A stretch of DNA of 43,852 bases from CAZMGV01 sp964621525 [NCBI: uncultured bacterium] (GCA_964621525.1 CAZUMS010000031.1:1-43852), one strand, 5' to 3'; counted from the stretch's first letter, positions 1 through 7,332 are shown. The notes: a model not told the origin generated them from the sequence alone. Numbers and translations: made by a program.

Positions 1-155
1 ACGATCTAAACGTTCGACACCGATCAGTGCATCTTCAATCTGGGAAAGCCACTCCAGCATTCAATTCGCTCGGTGGCGGGATACAGCATGAGTTACCAGC
101 ACCAGTCGGAGATCTTGTAGAAATGGGATACTTGAAGAAGGTGCCGAACCAGTAA
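1..155 (+). CDS. C-terminal end of an RHS toxin with a TNT-like NAD glycohydrolase tip (partial)
   Basis: The open frame enters from the left edge (first full codon at 3) and ends with TAA at 153-155. Its 50 residues carry a GGGIQHELP motif, then LVEMGYLKK and a short tail. This resembles the end of the TNT domain (tuberculosis necrotizing toxin), where a glutamine about 22 to 24 residues from the C-terminus lies in a GG-x-x-Q context. TNT toxins hydrolyse NAD(P)+. The main RHS shell would lie to the left. A small candidate immunity gene follows 24 bp downstream. Only the tail is visible, so this is a family-level call. Confidence 0.55.
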   Translation, partial: DLNVRHRSVHLQSGKATPAFNSLGGGIQHELPAPVGDLVEMGYLKKVPNQ

Positions 156-179
156 TTTGGTCATGACTGGAGCGACGAG

Positions 180-410
180 ATGGATATCGAAGAGCTTAAG
201 AAAAAACTGCTGGAGAGCACGATTGATCCCCGTATTTATAGCTTTCGTGGTGGTCTAGATGAGGAAAAGGTTACGATTGAGCGGGAGCCTCGGGGATGGA
301 GCGTCTACTACGTGGAGCGAGGCGAAAAAAAGCAACAGCAGTTCTTCAAGACTGAAGACGAAGCATGTCGACATATGCTGGCATGGGTAACAAAACTCAA
401 CGCTCTCTGA
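180..410 (+). CDS. Small candidate immunity protein for the TNT-like tip
   Basis: This encodes a 76-residue soluble protein with no signal peptide. It has the pattern PRIYSFRGGLDEEKV, then W-x-V-YYVERG, then a phenylalanine and DEAC near the end. I associate this pattern with small immunity-type proteins encoded beside polymorphic toxins, but cannot name a family. GGAG seven nucleotides before the ATG supports the start. Position directly after the toxin end on the same strand suggests it protects the producer by binding that toxin. Binding is inferred from context only. Confidence 0.5.
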   Translation: MDIEELKKKLLESTIDPRIYSFRGGLDEEKVTIEREPRGWSVYYVERGEKKQQQFFKTEDEACRHMLAWVTKLNAL

Positions 411-428
411 AGTATAGAAACGAAAAGA

Positions 429-521
429 TCAGCGCCTCTTCTGCCTGGCTGCCGTCATGCCGTCGATCATGCGGACAACCATGTCCTGGTCGTGGCGGGA
501 GATCCGGTCGTGAGTCATCAT
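429..521 (-). pseudogene. Short reverse-strand fragment with a DQ-x5-MID motif
   Basis: A 30-codon minus-strand frame opens with ATGATG preceded by GGGAG and reads RISRHDQDMVVRMIDG, then TAAR and a basic end. The same pattern (DQ, five residues, MID, then AAR) recurs in a minus-strand frame at 6140-6226 beyond the last RHS module. The two align at about 9 identities in 19 residues. I do not recognise the family. It may be a remnant of a small DNA-binding-type protein, or a genuine micro-ORF. Confidence 0.25.
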
Positions 522-1619
522 CCGCGTCTCCCGGAAATACATATTAGCGAAGACCCGAGGAGCTACTCGCCAGCCGACCCGTTCACCGTGCAGGAATACC
601 TCTACGCCAACGCCGATCCGGTGAACTGGACGGACCCGAGCGGGATGTACTCACTGAAGGAATTCCGCGAAGACGTTCATCAGGCGGCAGCCCAAGCTCA
701 GGGACTGATTGACGAAGGGTTTAACAACATTTCCGATCAGCTCGGCAAGGACGGCAGTCACGGAGCACTGGACCAGCACATTCTCGTCGCTGAAGCGACC
801 GTAGCCACGGCTATGAGCGTGGCTGTCGGCACGGCGGAATTCCTGCTGACACCGGGCGAGGGCATCGAAAAGGCAAATGCCGCACTGGATAAGTACGATC
901 ACGCGAAGACTGATACTGCGAAGTTTGAAGCTGCCGTGGAAGCGTATGGAGCTGTTTCGGAAGAAATATTACGAGTAACGGCATATGGCGCGATGGCAGA
1001 AGCGGGAGCCGCCAAGATCAAGAATGGCGGCAAGGTAGCAGAGGAAGCGCCAGGAAAATTCGAGTCGAACACTCGGCCAGAAAAGACGTCTACCCCTCCG
1101 GCAGTGTCAGAACCACCGGCAAAGCCAAGTGCGGTGGACGTGCGCACGCGAATCGAGAAGAATATCTCCGAAAGTAAGGCGGCGCGCCAAAGTAGCAATT
1201 ATCGAGAGACTACGCCTAACAGACCAGCGACCCAGCAACCTCGTGGCGGCAAGGGCATTGTACTTCGAGACGCGGAAGGTGCGACGGCGGCCGAAATCGC
1301 GGCAAGTTCGGGAGGAGAAACAGCAGGGATTCGAGGTCCAAAGAGCATCTCGATTCGCGAGCAGCTCAAAGCACAGCAGATGAAAGAATCAGGAGAAATG
1401 ACATGCTGGCGATGTGGGCAGACCACAACCAATCCAGCAAATATACATCTGGGGCATCGGAACGTGCCTGTATCGCGTGGCGGGAATCTGGCACCCGAAA
1501 ACGTATGCTTGGAAGGCGCAGCTTGTAATTTAGGCTCCGGTGGCAGGGGGCTGCCCAAGCCGGGTATGTCGTGTGCCGAACGGGGTAGCTGCGGAGCACC
1601 TTATGGTAGGAGTGATTAA
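492..1619 (+). CDS. Orphan RHS tip module 1, HNH-type nuclease toxin
   Basis: The frame keeps only the last ~30 residues of an RHS core: ISEDPRSYSPADPF, then YLYANADPVNWTDPSG (DPSG at 48-51, the usual cleavage and module boundary). Residues 52-375 are the variable tip. The C-terminus has CWRCG, then IHLGHRNVPVSRGGNLAPEN, then a cysteine and ACN, which fits a zinc-stabilised HNH nuclease. The GTG at 492 is simply the first possible start and no convincing ribosome site precedes it. The module is therefore probably a displaced, silent cassette able to recombine into a full rhs gene. A candidate immunity gene follows 8 bp downstream. Confidence 0.65.
   Translation: MAGDPVVSHHPRLPEIHISEDPRSYSPADPFTVQEYLYANADPVNWTDPSGMYSLKEFREDVHQAAAQAQGLIDEGFNNISDQLGKDGSHGALDQHILVAEATVATAMSVAVGTAEFLLTPGEGIEKANAALDKYDHAKTDTAKFEAAVEAYGAVSEEILRVTAYGAMAEAGAAKIKNGGKVAEEAPGKFESNTRPEKTSTPPAVSEPPAKPSAVDVRTRIEKNISESKAARQSSNYRETTPNRPATQQPRGGKGIVLRDAEGATAAEIAASSGGETAGIRGPKSISIREQLKAQQMKESGEMTCWRCGQTTTNPANIHLGHRNVPVSRGGNLAPENVCLEGAACNLGSGGRGLPKPGMSCAERGSCGAPYGRSD
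594..639 (+). repeat. 46-bp RHS-core identity tract, copy 1
   Basis: This 46-bp stretch, coding for EYLYANADPVNWTDP, appears identical base for base to 4372-4417 in module 3. It ends at the DPxG module boundary. Such tracts allow tip exchange by homologous recombination between orphan modules and a full-length rhs gene. Confidence 0.8.
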
Positions 1620-1627
1620 GTCATCCC

Positions 1628-2104
1628 ATGAGCAGCATCACAACAATTAAGCTACCATGCAAGATCACCAAAGCTCAGACGCTTTACGAAAATCTAGATG
1701 CTGAAATACTCGACTCGAAGCGCTACAAATTATTGCATTCACCCGGCTTTGTTCCTGGTTTAGCTGCGGGAGATATATTCGAATTAGATCCCGCCAGTGA
1801 TGCGGGATATCGGATAGTGACTCGTTCCCGGACGGTGGTCGTATGGTTCTTTTATTTGAAGTATGCCCCTGAACTGATTGAGCTAGTTAAGGAACAGGCA
1901 GCATCGCTCGGTGGTTCGCTAGATGGTGGATACAAAGACAAGCTGCTCATTTTCAATTTTCCCATCTCGATTGGTTTCGATCAAATTGAAAATTTCGCGA
2001 ATGCGGCCACAGGCTTATATCCTGATTCCGAGTGGTCCTATGGGAATATCTATGATTCCAAAGATGGTCAGACGCCATTGAACTGGTGGCGCGAACCAGC
2101 GTGA
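1628..2104 (+). CDS. DUF4265-like candidate immunity protein for module 1
   Basis: This 158-residue protein has no signal peptide. Residues ~30-60 read YKLLHSPGFVPGLAAGDIFE, the 'short strand, PGF/PWF, G-L-A-x-GD' pattern of the DUF4265 family, whose members often sit next to toxin genes. A V-V-V-W-F strand and a C-terminal acidic-aromatic region (PDSEWSYGNIYD) follow. It starts 8 bp after the HNH tip and is visibly more AT-rich than chromosomal genes further right. The likely role is neutralising the HNH nuclease. The family assignment is by pattern only. Confidence 0.6.
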   Translation: MSSITTIKLPCKITKAQTLYENLDAEILDSKRYKLLHSPGFVPGLAAGDIFELDPASDAGYRIVTRSRTVVVWFFYLKYAPELIELVKEQAASLGGSLDGGYKDKLLIFNFPISIGFDQIENFANAATGLYPDSEWSYGNIYDSKDGQTPLNWWREPA

Positions 2105-2428
2105 AGCTGGAAGGTCAGCAACGAGAAGCGAGCTGTATGTCCCGAATACTACATCCGTGCGTCAAAGGATGCGTCAAGACCGTTCAAGCCGCCAACGGAG
2201 CGGCGAGATCCGGATCACCGGTTCGGGTCCGGTAATATCTGTGATGCAGGCTGCCCAGAATCGCTTTGAAACGGATAGATCCGTTTTCGGGCGGATCGGT
2301 TATCCGGTGGACAGGCTCGAAATCCGGATGACTCGAGAGCTGCGCCGGTATTCGCAGGTGATAGAACGTAACAGTTCCTCGAGGCATCACGCCTCTTTGG
2401 TATTTGACAATCCGACTTCCTCGACCCG
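2105..2428. other. Gene-free stretch between RHS modules 1 and 2
   Basis: No credible gene is present on either strand. The last ~50 bp carry the palindromic boundary repeat (2376-2420). The rest shows no recognisable RNA gene or RHS coding remnant. Confidence 0.6.
2376..2420 (+). repeat. Module-boundary repeat, copy A
   Basis: This 45-bp element matches 3638-3682 at 39 of 45 positions. It contains the near-palindrome GAGGCATCACGCCTC (2381-2395) and the shared TTTGACAATCCG. It lies immediately before the retained RHS core end of module 2. The second copy sits just before the retained core of module 3, so the repeat marks where each displaced module begins. Confidence 0.75.
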
Positions 2429-3307
2429 GTGACGGCCCACGAATACCTCGCCTTCAACGGCAACCCGGTGCGGTACACGGACCCGTATGGGGAGTTCGGC
2501 GAGGAGCTGATGTGGGCGGCCGAGTCGAAGTTCAGGGATCTGCGGGCGAAATACGCGGAGATCGAATCGGAAGTGAACGAGACTTTCAACCCGTCGGTCG
2601 AGTCCCGTGCACAGATCGCCACCGGTGCGCCAGGCGCCGAAGCGGTCGAGAGTAACGAGAAATACGAAACCAAGCTCAAGAGCATCCGGAAGAATACGGG
2701 CGAAATCGTGGAGACCGTTGTAGACTTCACGTTCGGCTCCAACACGGCCCGGGCGGCGAAGGAGGCGACGGAAGCCGAACTGAGGGAGACCCCGGAGGCG
2801 CTGAAAAAACTCCCGGACGCCGTGGTCGAGGACGCGAAGAACCCGGTCAATGCGGCCGTTCATCTGAGTCCGCTGGGACTCGGAGCAATCGGCAAACTGA
2901 CGAAAGAGATCAAGGCCGCGAAGCAGGCCAGTCAGGCAGCGAAGGAAGGGAAGATAGTAGCAAAGGAGCTTGGATCTGCTGAGAAGGCGGTAGAAGCGGC
3001 GAGAGCTGGAAGAACGTCGGGTTCGGTTGTAAAGGAGACGGGTTCTTATACCAATATTCACGAGAGTGGGAAGACATATAGTGGCAAGGGTAGCCGCGAG
3101 CGCTCGCAGGTATCAGCACGTCGGATTGAGAATGAGACCGGCGATCGACACATCGCAACGGAATGGATTCGTGCCCCGAATGAAAGAGATGCATTCAAGC
3201 AAGAAGCGAAACGCATTGAGGCAGCTGGTGGACCGCGAAGTCCCAAAAATTATAACAAGGCCGAATCTACTGGGAAGAAATTGCTGGAGGAAGAAGAAGA
3301 TCGATGA
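2429..3307 (+). CDS. Orphan RHS tip module 2, GIY-YIG-like nuclease candidate
   Basis: The frame begins at a GTG within the retained core end (EYLAFNGNPVRYTDPYG, DPYG at 18-21). A long charged linker follows. The last ~95 residues read GSYTNIHESGKTYSGKGS, then RERSQVSARR, with a basic, asparagine-containing end (SPKNYNK). The Y-T-N/G-K-x-Y-x-GKG arrangement with downstream arginines resembles GIY-YIG nuclease motifs, but this is tentative. Its stop overlaps the next gene's start (ATGA), coupling tip and immunity. Only 21 residues of core remain, so it is a displaced cassette and may not be translated in place. Confidence 0.6.
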   Translation: MTAHEYLAFNGNPVRYTDPYGEFGEELMWAAESKFRDLRAKYAEIESEVNETFNPSVESRAQIATGAPGAEAVESNEKYETKLKSIRKNTGEIVETVVDFTFGSNTARAAKEATEAELRETPEALKKLPDAVVEDAKNPVNAAVHLSPLGLGAIGKLTKEIKAAKQASQAAKEGKIVAKELGSAEKAVEAARAGRTSGSVVKETGSYTNIHESGKTYSGKGSRERSQVSARRIENETGDRHIATEWIRAPNERDAFKQEAKRIEAAGGPRSPKNYNKAESTGKKLLEEEEDR

Positions 3308-3624
3308 ACGACTATCCTAACGATGCCGACGGAGACGCTATTCGCAGAATTGCAAAACAGTCGAATATGTCTAAGCCCATGCTCATTGATTTCGTGGTCG
3401 AGGTGCCTGACGAGGGTGCCGGCAGGGCCATTGCAAGTATTGCAAGCATGCATGGGTATGAGTCGTCTGTCGAGTTCGACGCAAGTAGCGGTAGCTGGAC
3501 GTGTTATTGCAAAAAACGAATGCTTCTCACTTACGATGCAGTGATTGCAGCGCAGAGAGAACTTGATGACATAAGTGCATCTTTGGGTGGCCACACTGAT
3601 GGTTGGGGAACACTAGGAAATTGA
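3304..3624 (+). CDS. RraB-family protein, candidate immunity for module 2
   Basis: This 106-residue protein starts YPNDADGDAIRRIA, continues KPMLIDFVVEVPDEGAG, then WTCYCKKRM, TYDAVIAAQREL and GGHTDGWGTLGN. These are the hallmark blocks of the RraB (ribonuclease E inhibitor B) domain family. E. coli RraB binds RNase E and lowers its activity. Here a single-domain member overlaps a toxin tip by 4 bp, so protection against that tip is more likely than a housekeeping RNase E role. That reassignment is inference from position. Confidence 0.75.
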   Translation: MNDYPNDADGDAIRRIAKQSNMSKPMLIDFVVEVPDEGAGRAIASIASMHGYESSVEFDASSGSWTCYCKKRMLLTYDAVIAAQRELDDISASLGGHTDGWGTLGN

Positions 3625-3637
3625 TGCCTACTTGTGC

Positions 3638-3682
3638 TCCCCGAGGCGTCACGCCTCATCGGTCTTTGACAATCCGGCTTCC
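3638..3682 (+). repeat. Module-boundary repeat, copy B
   Basis: This is the second copy of the 45-bp element at 2376-2420 (39 of 45 identical). It contains the perfect inverted repeat GAGGCGT-C-ACGCCTC (3643-3657). It starts 14 bp after the RraB stop and ends just before the RHS core frame of module 3 opens at 3670. Its TTGACA has no matching -10 downstream, so I do not call it a promoter. Confidence 0.75.
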
Positions 3683-3684
3683 GA

Positions 3685-3704
3685 AGCGGCCGTGAGCGGC
3701 CGCT
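3685..3704. other. 8-bp GC-rich hairpin after boundary repeat B
   Basis: AGCGGCCG and CGGCCGCT form a perfect 8-bp stem around a TGAG loop. No T-run follows, so an intrinsic terminator is unlikely. It abuts copy B and the start of the RHS core remnant, and may be part of the recombination junction or a transcript-stabilising hairpin. Confidence 0.4.
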
Positions 3705-3747
3705 AAAGAATTATCTCCGCCACCAGCTTGAGGGCCTCACCGACAGC

Positions 3748-5394
3748 TTGTTCGGAGGAGGACAGGGCGGCCAGCTCGTCTACCAGTGGGACTCCGAGGG
3801 CCGCCTGCTGTCGAAGGGCGCGCCGCTCTCGCCGTCGCCGCGCACGTTCGCGTGGGACAGCCGGGACCGTCTGAAGGCGGTGGAAGAAGCGTTCTCGACG
3901 CTCTCCGAATACCGCTACGAGGAGACGGGCCTTAAAACCGAATCGTTCTGGCCCGCGCTCCAGGCCGCGCAGCAGACGCGGCGCTACCAGTGGGTCGGCC
4001 GGGAAATGCTGGCCGTCCGCAAGGACGACAACGGCGTCGTCTCCCGCATCGTCAGGGGCGTGGACCGGGAGATTCTGGGCCACGAGACGGGCGGCAATTC
4101 GTTCGTCCACGTCCACGCGGACCGCCTGGGCAGCGTGAGCGCCGAGACGGACCTCACCGGGAACATCACCCACAGCAGGGTCTACGACCCTTTTGGAAAT
4201 ACACGTAGCGAAACGGGATCGAGCGAACTCCCGCTCGGCTACACCGGCCAGGAGATGGACCCGGTCACCGGCCTCGTCCAGATGAAAGCCCGCTGGTACG
4301 ATCCTGATGCGGGTATTTTCATTTCTGAAGACCCGCGAGCGTACTCACCCGCCGATCCGTTCAGCCTGCATGAATACCTCTACGCCAACGCCGATCCGGT
4401 GAACTGGACGGACCCGACGGGGGCAGTCGGGGAGAAGATCAGCCAGACGGCGGGAAATCCCGCGACCGGCAAGGCGGAGACGTATACCTACACCGTCGTT
4501 TCCGAAGACAGCGAGATCGAGAACGGCACGCTGCGGGTGAAGGACGAAGCAGGCCGGGAGATCGCATGCCATCGCGGCGGAGCCTGCACCTATAAAGAAG
4601 CAAAGGCAGAATTCAGCGCCTCGGCGGACTGGGCGTTCAAGGGCTTCACCCAAGCGAACCAAGAGAAGCTCGACAGGGTTATTGGCAAGATCAAGAGCGG
4701 CGCCGCAGGCGGTTTCTTCAGCCTGGCGACGGCGGCGGTGGATACCGCCGATGTACTGAAGACAATCGCGCTGACGGAGAGCGAAGACGAGTTCGTCAGG
4801 GCGGTCAGCCGCCTGAACAAGAGCCTGGACTTATTCCGGCAGCCGGTCACCACGACGCTGGAAGGCCTTGGTCAGGTCTACGAAATGCTGAAGAGCGGCG
4901 ACCCGGAGCAGGTCGCCTACGCGGTGGGGTTCATCGCATCGGCCTACGGGACGTACGAGATATCAAGGCGCGCCGGGGCCGGGAGCGGCAAAGGCGGAAC
5001 TGGAGAGGGAATCGTCCTTGACGACGGGGCGTCGGCGAAGCCGCGGACTGCGCGGTTGCCGCAGGATGTGAATGTGAAGCCGAAAGCACCTAAACCCTTG
5101 GATATAGAGGGACGCAAGGTCGGGAAGACCGCAGCGCAAAATGCTCAGGTACAGGCTGATGCGCGGGCTGTTGAGGCCAATGGTGCTAGGGATATTCGAA
5201 TCAACCAGCAGCAGGTGAATGCCGAGGGCAGACGGGTGGGTGTCAACCGGCCTGACCTGCAATACACGACACCAGGCGGCCAGCGTGTCTATATCGAGTA
5301 TGATCGCAGCACGTCCAGCCGGGCGAAACCGCACTTGGATCGTCTTCAGGCCAACGACCCTTGCGGACTGGTCATCTGCAAGACCATAGATTGA
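3748..5394 (+). CDS. Orphan RHS tip module 3 with a core remnant and a PD-(D/E)XK-like tip
   Basis: The frame is open from 3670; the first plausible start is a TTG at 3748. Residues ~10-225 are genuine RHS core: YQWDSEGRL, FAWDSRDRL, ADRLGSVSAETD, VYDPFGN, LGYTGQEMDPVTGL, ARWYDPDAG and the DPTG boundary at 222-225. The N-terminal shell is missing. Residues 226-430 form a linker. The last ~60 residues have NRPDLQY, then RVYIEYD, then LQANDPCG. The D-x-n-E-x-D layout suggests a restriction-endonuclease-like nuclease, which is tentative. An unrecognised gene follows 5 bp downstream as likely immunity. This is the longest displaced module and the best substrate for recombination into a full rhs gene. 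Confidence 0.7.
   Translation: MFGGGQGGQLVYQWDSEGRLLSKGAPLSPSPRTFAWDSRDRLKAVEEAFSTLSEYRYEETGLKTESFWPALQAAQQTRRYQWVGREMLAVRKDDNGVVSRIVRGVDREILGHETGGNSFVHVHADRLGSVSAETDLTGNITHSRVYDPFGNTRSETGSSELPLGYTGQEMDPVTGLVQMKARWYDPDAGIFISEDPRAYSPADPFSLHEYLYANADPVNWTDPTGAVGEKISQTAGNPATGKAETYTYTVVSEDSEIENGTLRVKDEAGREIACHRGGACTYKEAKAEFSASADWAFKGFTQANQEKLDRVIGKIKSGAAGGFFSLATAAVDTADVLKTIALTESEDEFVRAVSRLNKSLDLFRQPVTTTLEGLGQVYEMLKSGDPEQVAYAVGFIASAYGTYEISRRAGAGSGKGGTGEGIVLDDGASAKPRTARLPQDVNVKPKAPKPLDIEGRKVGKTAAQNAQVQADARAVEANGARDIRINQQQVNAEGRRVGVNRPDLQYTTPGGQRVYIEYDRSTSSRAKPHLDRLQANDPCGLVICKTID
4372..4417 (+). repeat. 46-bp RHS-core identity tract, copy 2
   Basis: This tract is identical to 594-639 and codes for the same EYLYANADPVNWTDP segment immediately before the DPxG boundary of module 3. 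The flanking core codons are similar but not identical. Confidence 0.8.
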
Positions 5395-5399
5395 ACGCC

Positions 5400-6107
5400 A
5401 TGAAGCTGCTTCTAGATAACGAGCTCGCGCCGCTCACTTTTTCGTGGGGATTCATCGAAAAGCCTCTGCCGGAGGTGGCACAGGTTCTCGTGGAGTGGCG
5501 TCGAGGGCTGAATCTGACGATGGAGAGCACGCCGGTGGACGGATCGTTTAGAGAGCTACTTCTCAAATTGCCGCCGCTCTGCCAGATGCACTACCGAGAA
5601 CTACTGATCGCTACTGATTCGAACTGGACGGCATATTTCGACAATGGCCAACAGGGAGGAGATCCAGGATCTCCCGTTTCGGTGGTAGGAGAAAAGTTAA
5701 GCTCCAAATGCCTATCATTGCACTGTGTCCCAGACTCTTACGACGTGCGAAATGGAAGAGGGGAGTATGGTGCAGTACAGTTCGCGTTAAAGAATAAAAG
5801 TGGAATTTCAACTCAACGATATTTCCGAACCATCGCGGCTCTTAACGACGGAGGGAAATGGGTGTTTGAAACGACAGGTACTCCGCAGCCGTTTGAGCAG
5901 ACGGAGCGGTACAAGGCAAGGAAGATCCGGGACCGGTTCACGGCGGAGATGCTGGAGGACTACTGCAAGGCGCTCGGTATCCGGCTGTTCGACGAGAGCT
6001 TTTACGGCCCCCAAGGGGTGCTGGTGGTGCGAACGGACCCGCTGCCGGAGTGGGACAAATACATCAGTCTGGAAGAGGCTCAGCGGCAACTCGGCATGAA
6101 GAAGTGA
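5400..6107 (+). CDS. Candidate immunity protein for module 3 (unrecognised family)
   Basis: This 235-residue soluble protein starts MKLLLDNELAPLTF, 5 bp after the toxin tip stop. It contains WTAYFDNGQQGGDP and later VVRTDPLPEWDKYI near the C-terminus. I do not recognise a named family, though W-T-A-Y-F-D-N-G recalls proteins often found beside RHS tips. No signal peptide or membrane segment is visible. Tight spacing and shared strand imply co-transfer with the tip. The ATG at 5400 is preferred over an upstream in-frame start that would overlap the toxin. Confidence 0.6.
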   Translation: MKLLLDNELAPLTFSWGFIEKPLPEVAQVLVEWRRGLNLTMESTPVDGSFRELLLKLPPLCQMHYRELLIATDSNWTAYFDNGQQGGDPGSPVSVVGEKLSSKCLSLHCVPDSYDVRNGRGEYGAVQFALKNKSGISTQRYFRTIAALNDGGKWVFETTGTPQPFEQTERYKARKIRDRFTAEMLEDYCKALGIRLFDESFYGPQGVLVVRTDPLPEWDKYISLEEAQRQLGMKK

Positions 6108-6139
6108 GCGGGCGGAGAGGCACCGCTTTTCGCGGCGCA

Positions 6140-6226
6140 TCTTTTCACGCTGAGGCCTCTGGCGGCGAGGGCGGAGTCGATCATCTTGAGGATGAACTTC
6201 TGGTCGGCGCGGCAGAGGCGAATGCG
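6140..6226 (-). pseudogene. Second DQ-x5-MID fragment, minus strand
   Basis: A minus-strand frame reads RIRLCRADQKFILKMIDSAL, then AARGLSVKR. It aligns with the fragment at 429-521 over the DQ, MID and AAR positions. The two related fragments bracket the three orphan RHS modules. There is no clear start codon or complete gene, so this looks like a remnant. Confidence 0.25.
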
Positions 6227-6251
6227 AGAGCTGGCAATACGAGGAGTCCTA

Positions 6252-6286
6252 TTGAACCGGACCGATGCTGGTAGCATAATACTACC
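6252..6286 (+). promoter_or_regulatory. Promoter with operator palindrome for the ParD-like/zeta pair
   Basis: TTGAAC (6252-6257), a 17-bp spacer and CATAAT (6275-6280) form a good sigma-70-type promoter. The inverted repeat GGTAG-N7-CTACC (6270-6286) spans the -10, ideal for repression by the antitoxin or the complex. GGAGG at 6297-6301 precedes the ATG at 6308. Confidence 0.6.
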
Positions 6287-6307
6287 TGATGTTGACGGAG
6301 GCGTGCG

Positions 6308-6712
6308 ATGGGAATGCCAGTAAAACTTTCAGATGAACTGGTGCGTGTGGCCCGGCGAGAGGCCGGGGCAGCGGACCGTTCGATTACCGGTCAGATCGAG
6401 CATTGGGCGAAACTGGGACGGGCCGTGGAATCCCTGCTCACCTCCAAAGATGCGGCCGGACTGAAGACCCTGACTGGCCAGGCCCCTCAAGCCGTTCGAG
6501 AGCGGCAGATTATCAAGCTGCTCGATGCATTCTCGGTCAGGTCCGAACGGACACCGGCACTGGAAAAGATCCATGCCAGCGGCAATCCGGTATACGGTAC
6601 CGATCCTGCGTATCCGGGCCGGATTGTCCGTATCGACCCGGACGGAACCCGTACGCCAGGCCGGTTCGTGAAGCGACGGTTTGTTCCCGCAGCTAAAGCA
6701 GTGAATCGATGA
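6308..6712 (+). CDS. ParD-like antitoxin
   Basis: This 134-residue protein opens MPVKLSDELVRVARREA, then ADRSITGQIEHWAKLGRAVE, the ribbon-helix-helix signature of ParD-like antitoxins. The C-terminal ~60 residues include SGNPVYGTDPAYPGRIVRID and a basic tail (GRFVKRRFVPAAKA) and probably wrap the toxin. The stop overlaps the zeta toxin start by 4 bp (ATGA). The operator at 6270-6286 over the -10 suggests autorepression. GGAGG six nucleotides upstream fixes the start. Confidence 0.8.
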   Translation: MGMPVKLSDELVRVARREAGAADRSITGQIEHWAKLGRAVESLLTSKDAAGLKTLTGQAPQAVRERQIIKLLDAFSVRSERTPALEKIHASGNPVYGTDPAYPGRIVRIDPDGTRTPGRFVKRRFVPAAKAVNR

Positions 6713-7332
6713 CGGGCGGGATTCCCCGGCTCGTTCGCCAGTCAAAGACAAAGGGCGAACGGCTGCTGATCGTCATTGCGGGTCCGAATGGCGCCGGCAA
6801 ATCGACATTCTTCAGCAGCTATCTTTCCGGGCTTGGGATCGATTTCATCAATGCGGACCTGATTGCGAAGCGGATCAATCCACTTGATCCGGGTTCGGCG
6901 GCCTATGAAGCGGCAGAGGTTGCGGACACGCTCCGCCGTTCTTTGGTGAAAAGCGGCAGATCGTTCTGCATGGAAACGGTATTTTCCGATCCTGCGGGCG
7001 AGAAGCTGGCTTTCCTCCGGCAAGCCCAGGACGAAGGCTACAAAATCGTTCTCGTATTCATCGGTCTGGATAGTCCGGAGCTGTCTCAGGCGCGTGTTAT
7101 CCAGCGGGTGGCGGAGGGCGGGCATGACGTTCCCGACCGCAAACTGAAGGAGCGGTTTCCCCGGACTTTCAGGAATCTGCTGAAAGCGATCGAATTTGTG
7201 GATTGGGTTTACGTGCTGGACAACAGCTCGGCCGACCTTCCGTACAGGTTTGTGGTCTCGTACCGGTCCGGGAAACGGACACGATCTGGCAGACACCAGC
7301 CGGATTGGGCACTTCGAATCAAGCTACCCTGA
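6709..7332 (+). CDS. Zeta-family toxin (UDP-sugar kinase type)
   Basis: This 207-residue protein has a Walker A motif AGPNGAGKSTFF (residues ~25-35), INADLIAKRINP and METVFSD, typical of zeta/PezT kinases. Known zeta toxins phosphorylate UDP-N-acetylglucosamine, blocking cell-wall synthesis. VQRV-type arginine-rich segments and a C-terminal DNSSADLPYR complete the fold, and length is normal for a stand-alone zeta. It is coupled to a ParD-like antitoxin instead of the classical epsilon protein. It probably stabilises the island. Confidence 0.85.
   Translation: MTGGIPRLVRQSKTKGERLLIVIAGPNGAGKSTFFSSYLSGLGIDFINADLIAKRINPLDPGSAAYEAAEVADTLRRSLVKSGRSFCMETVFSDPAGEKLAFLRQAQDEGYKIVLVFIGLDSPELSQARVIQRVAEGGHDVPDRKLKERFPRTFRNLLKAIEFVDWVYVLDNSSADLPYRFVVSYRSGKRTRSGRHQPDWALRIKLP

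Noticed and set aside
3660-3690. A promoter at TTGACA in boundary repeat B
   Set aside because: No -10 element at a suitable distance, and the same TTGACA in copy A also lacks one.
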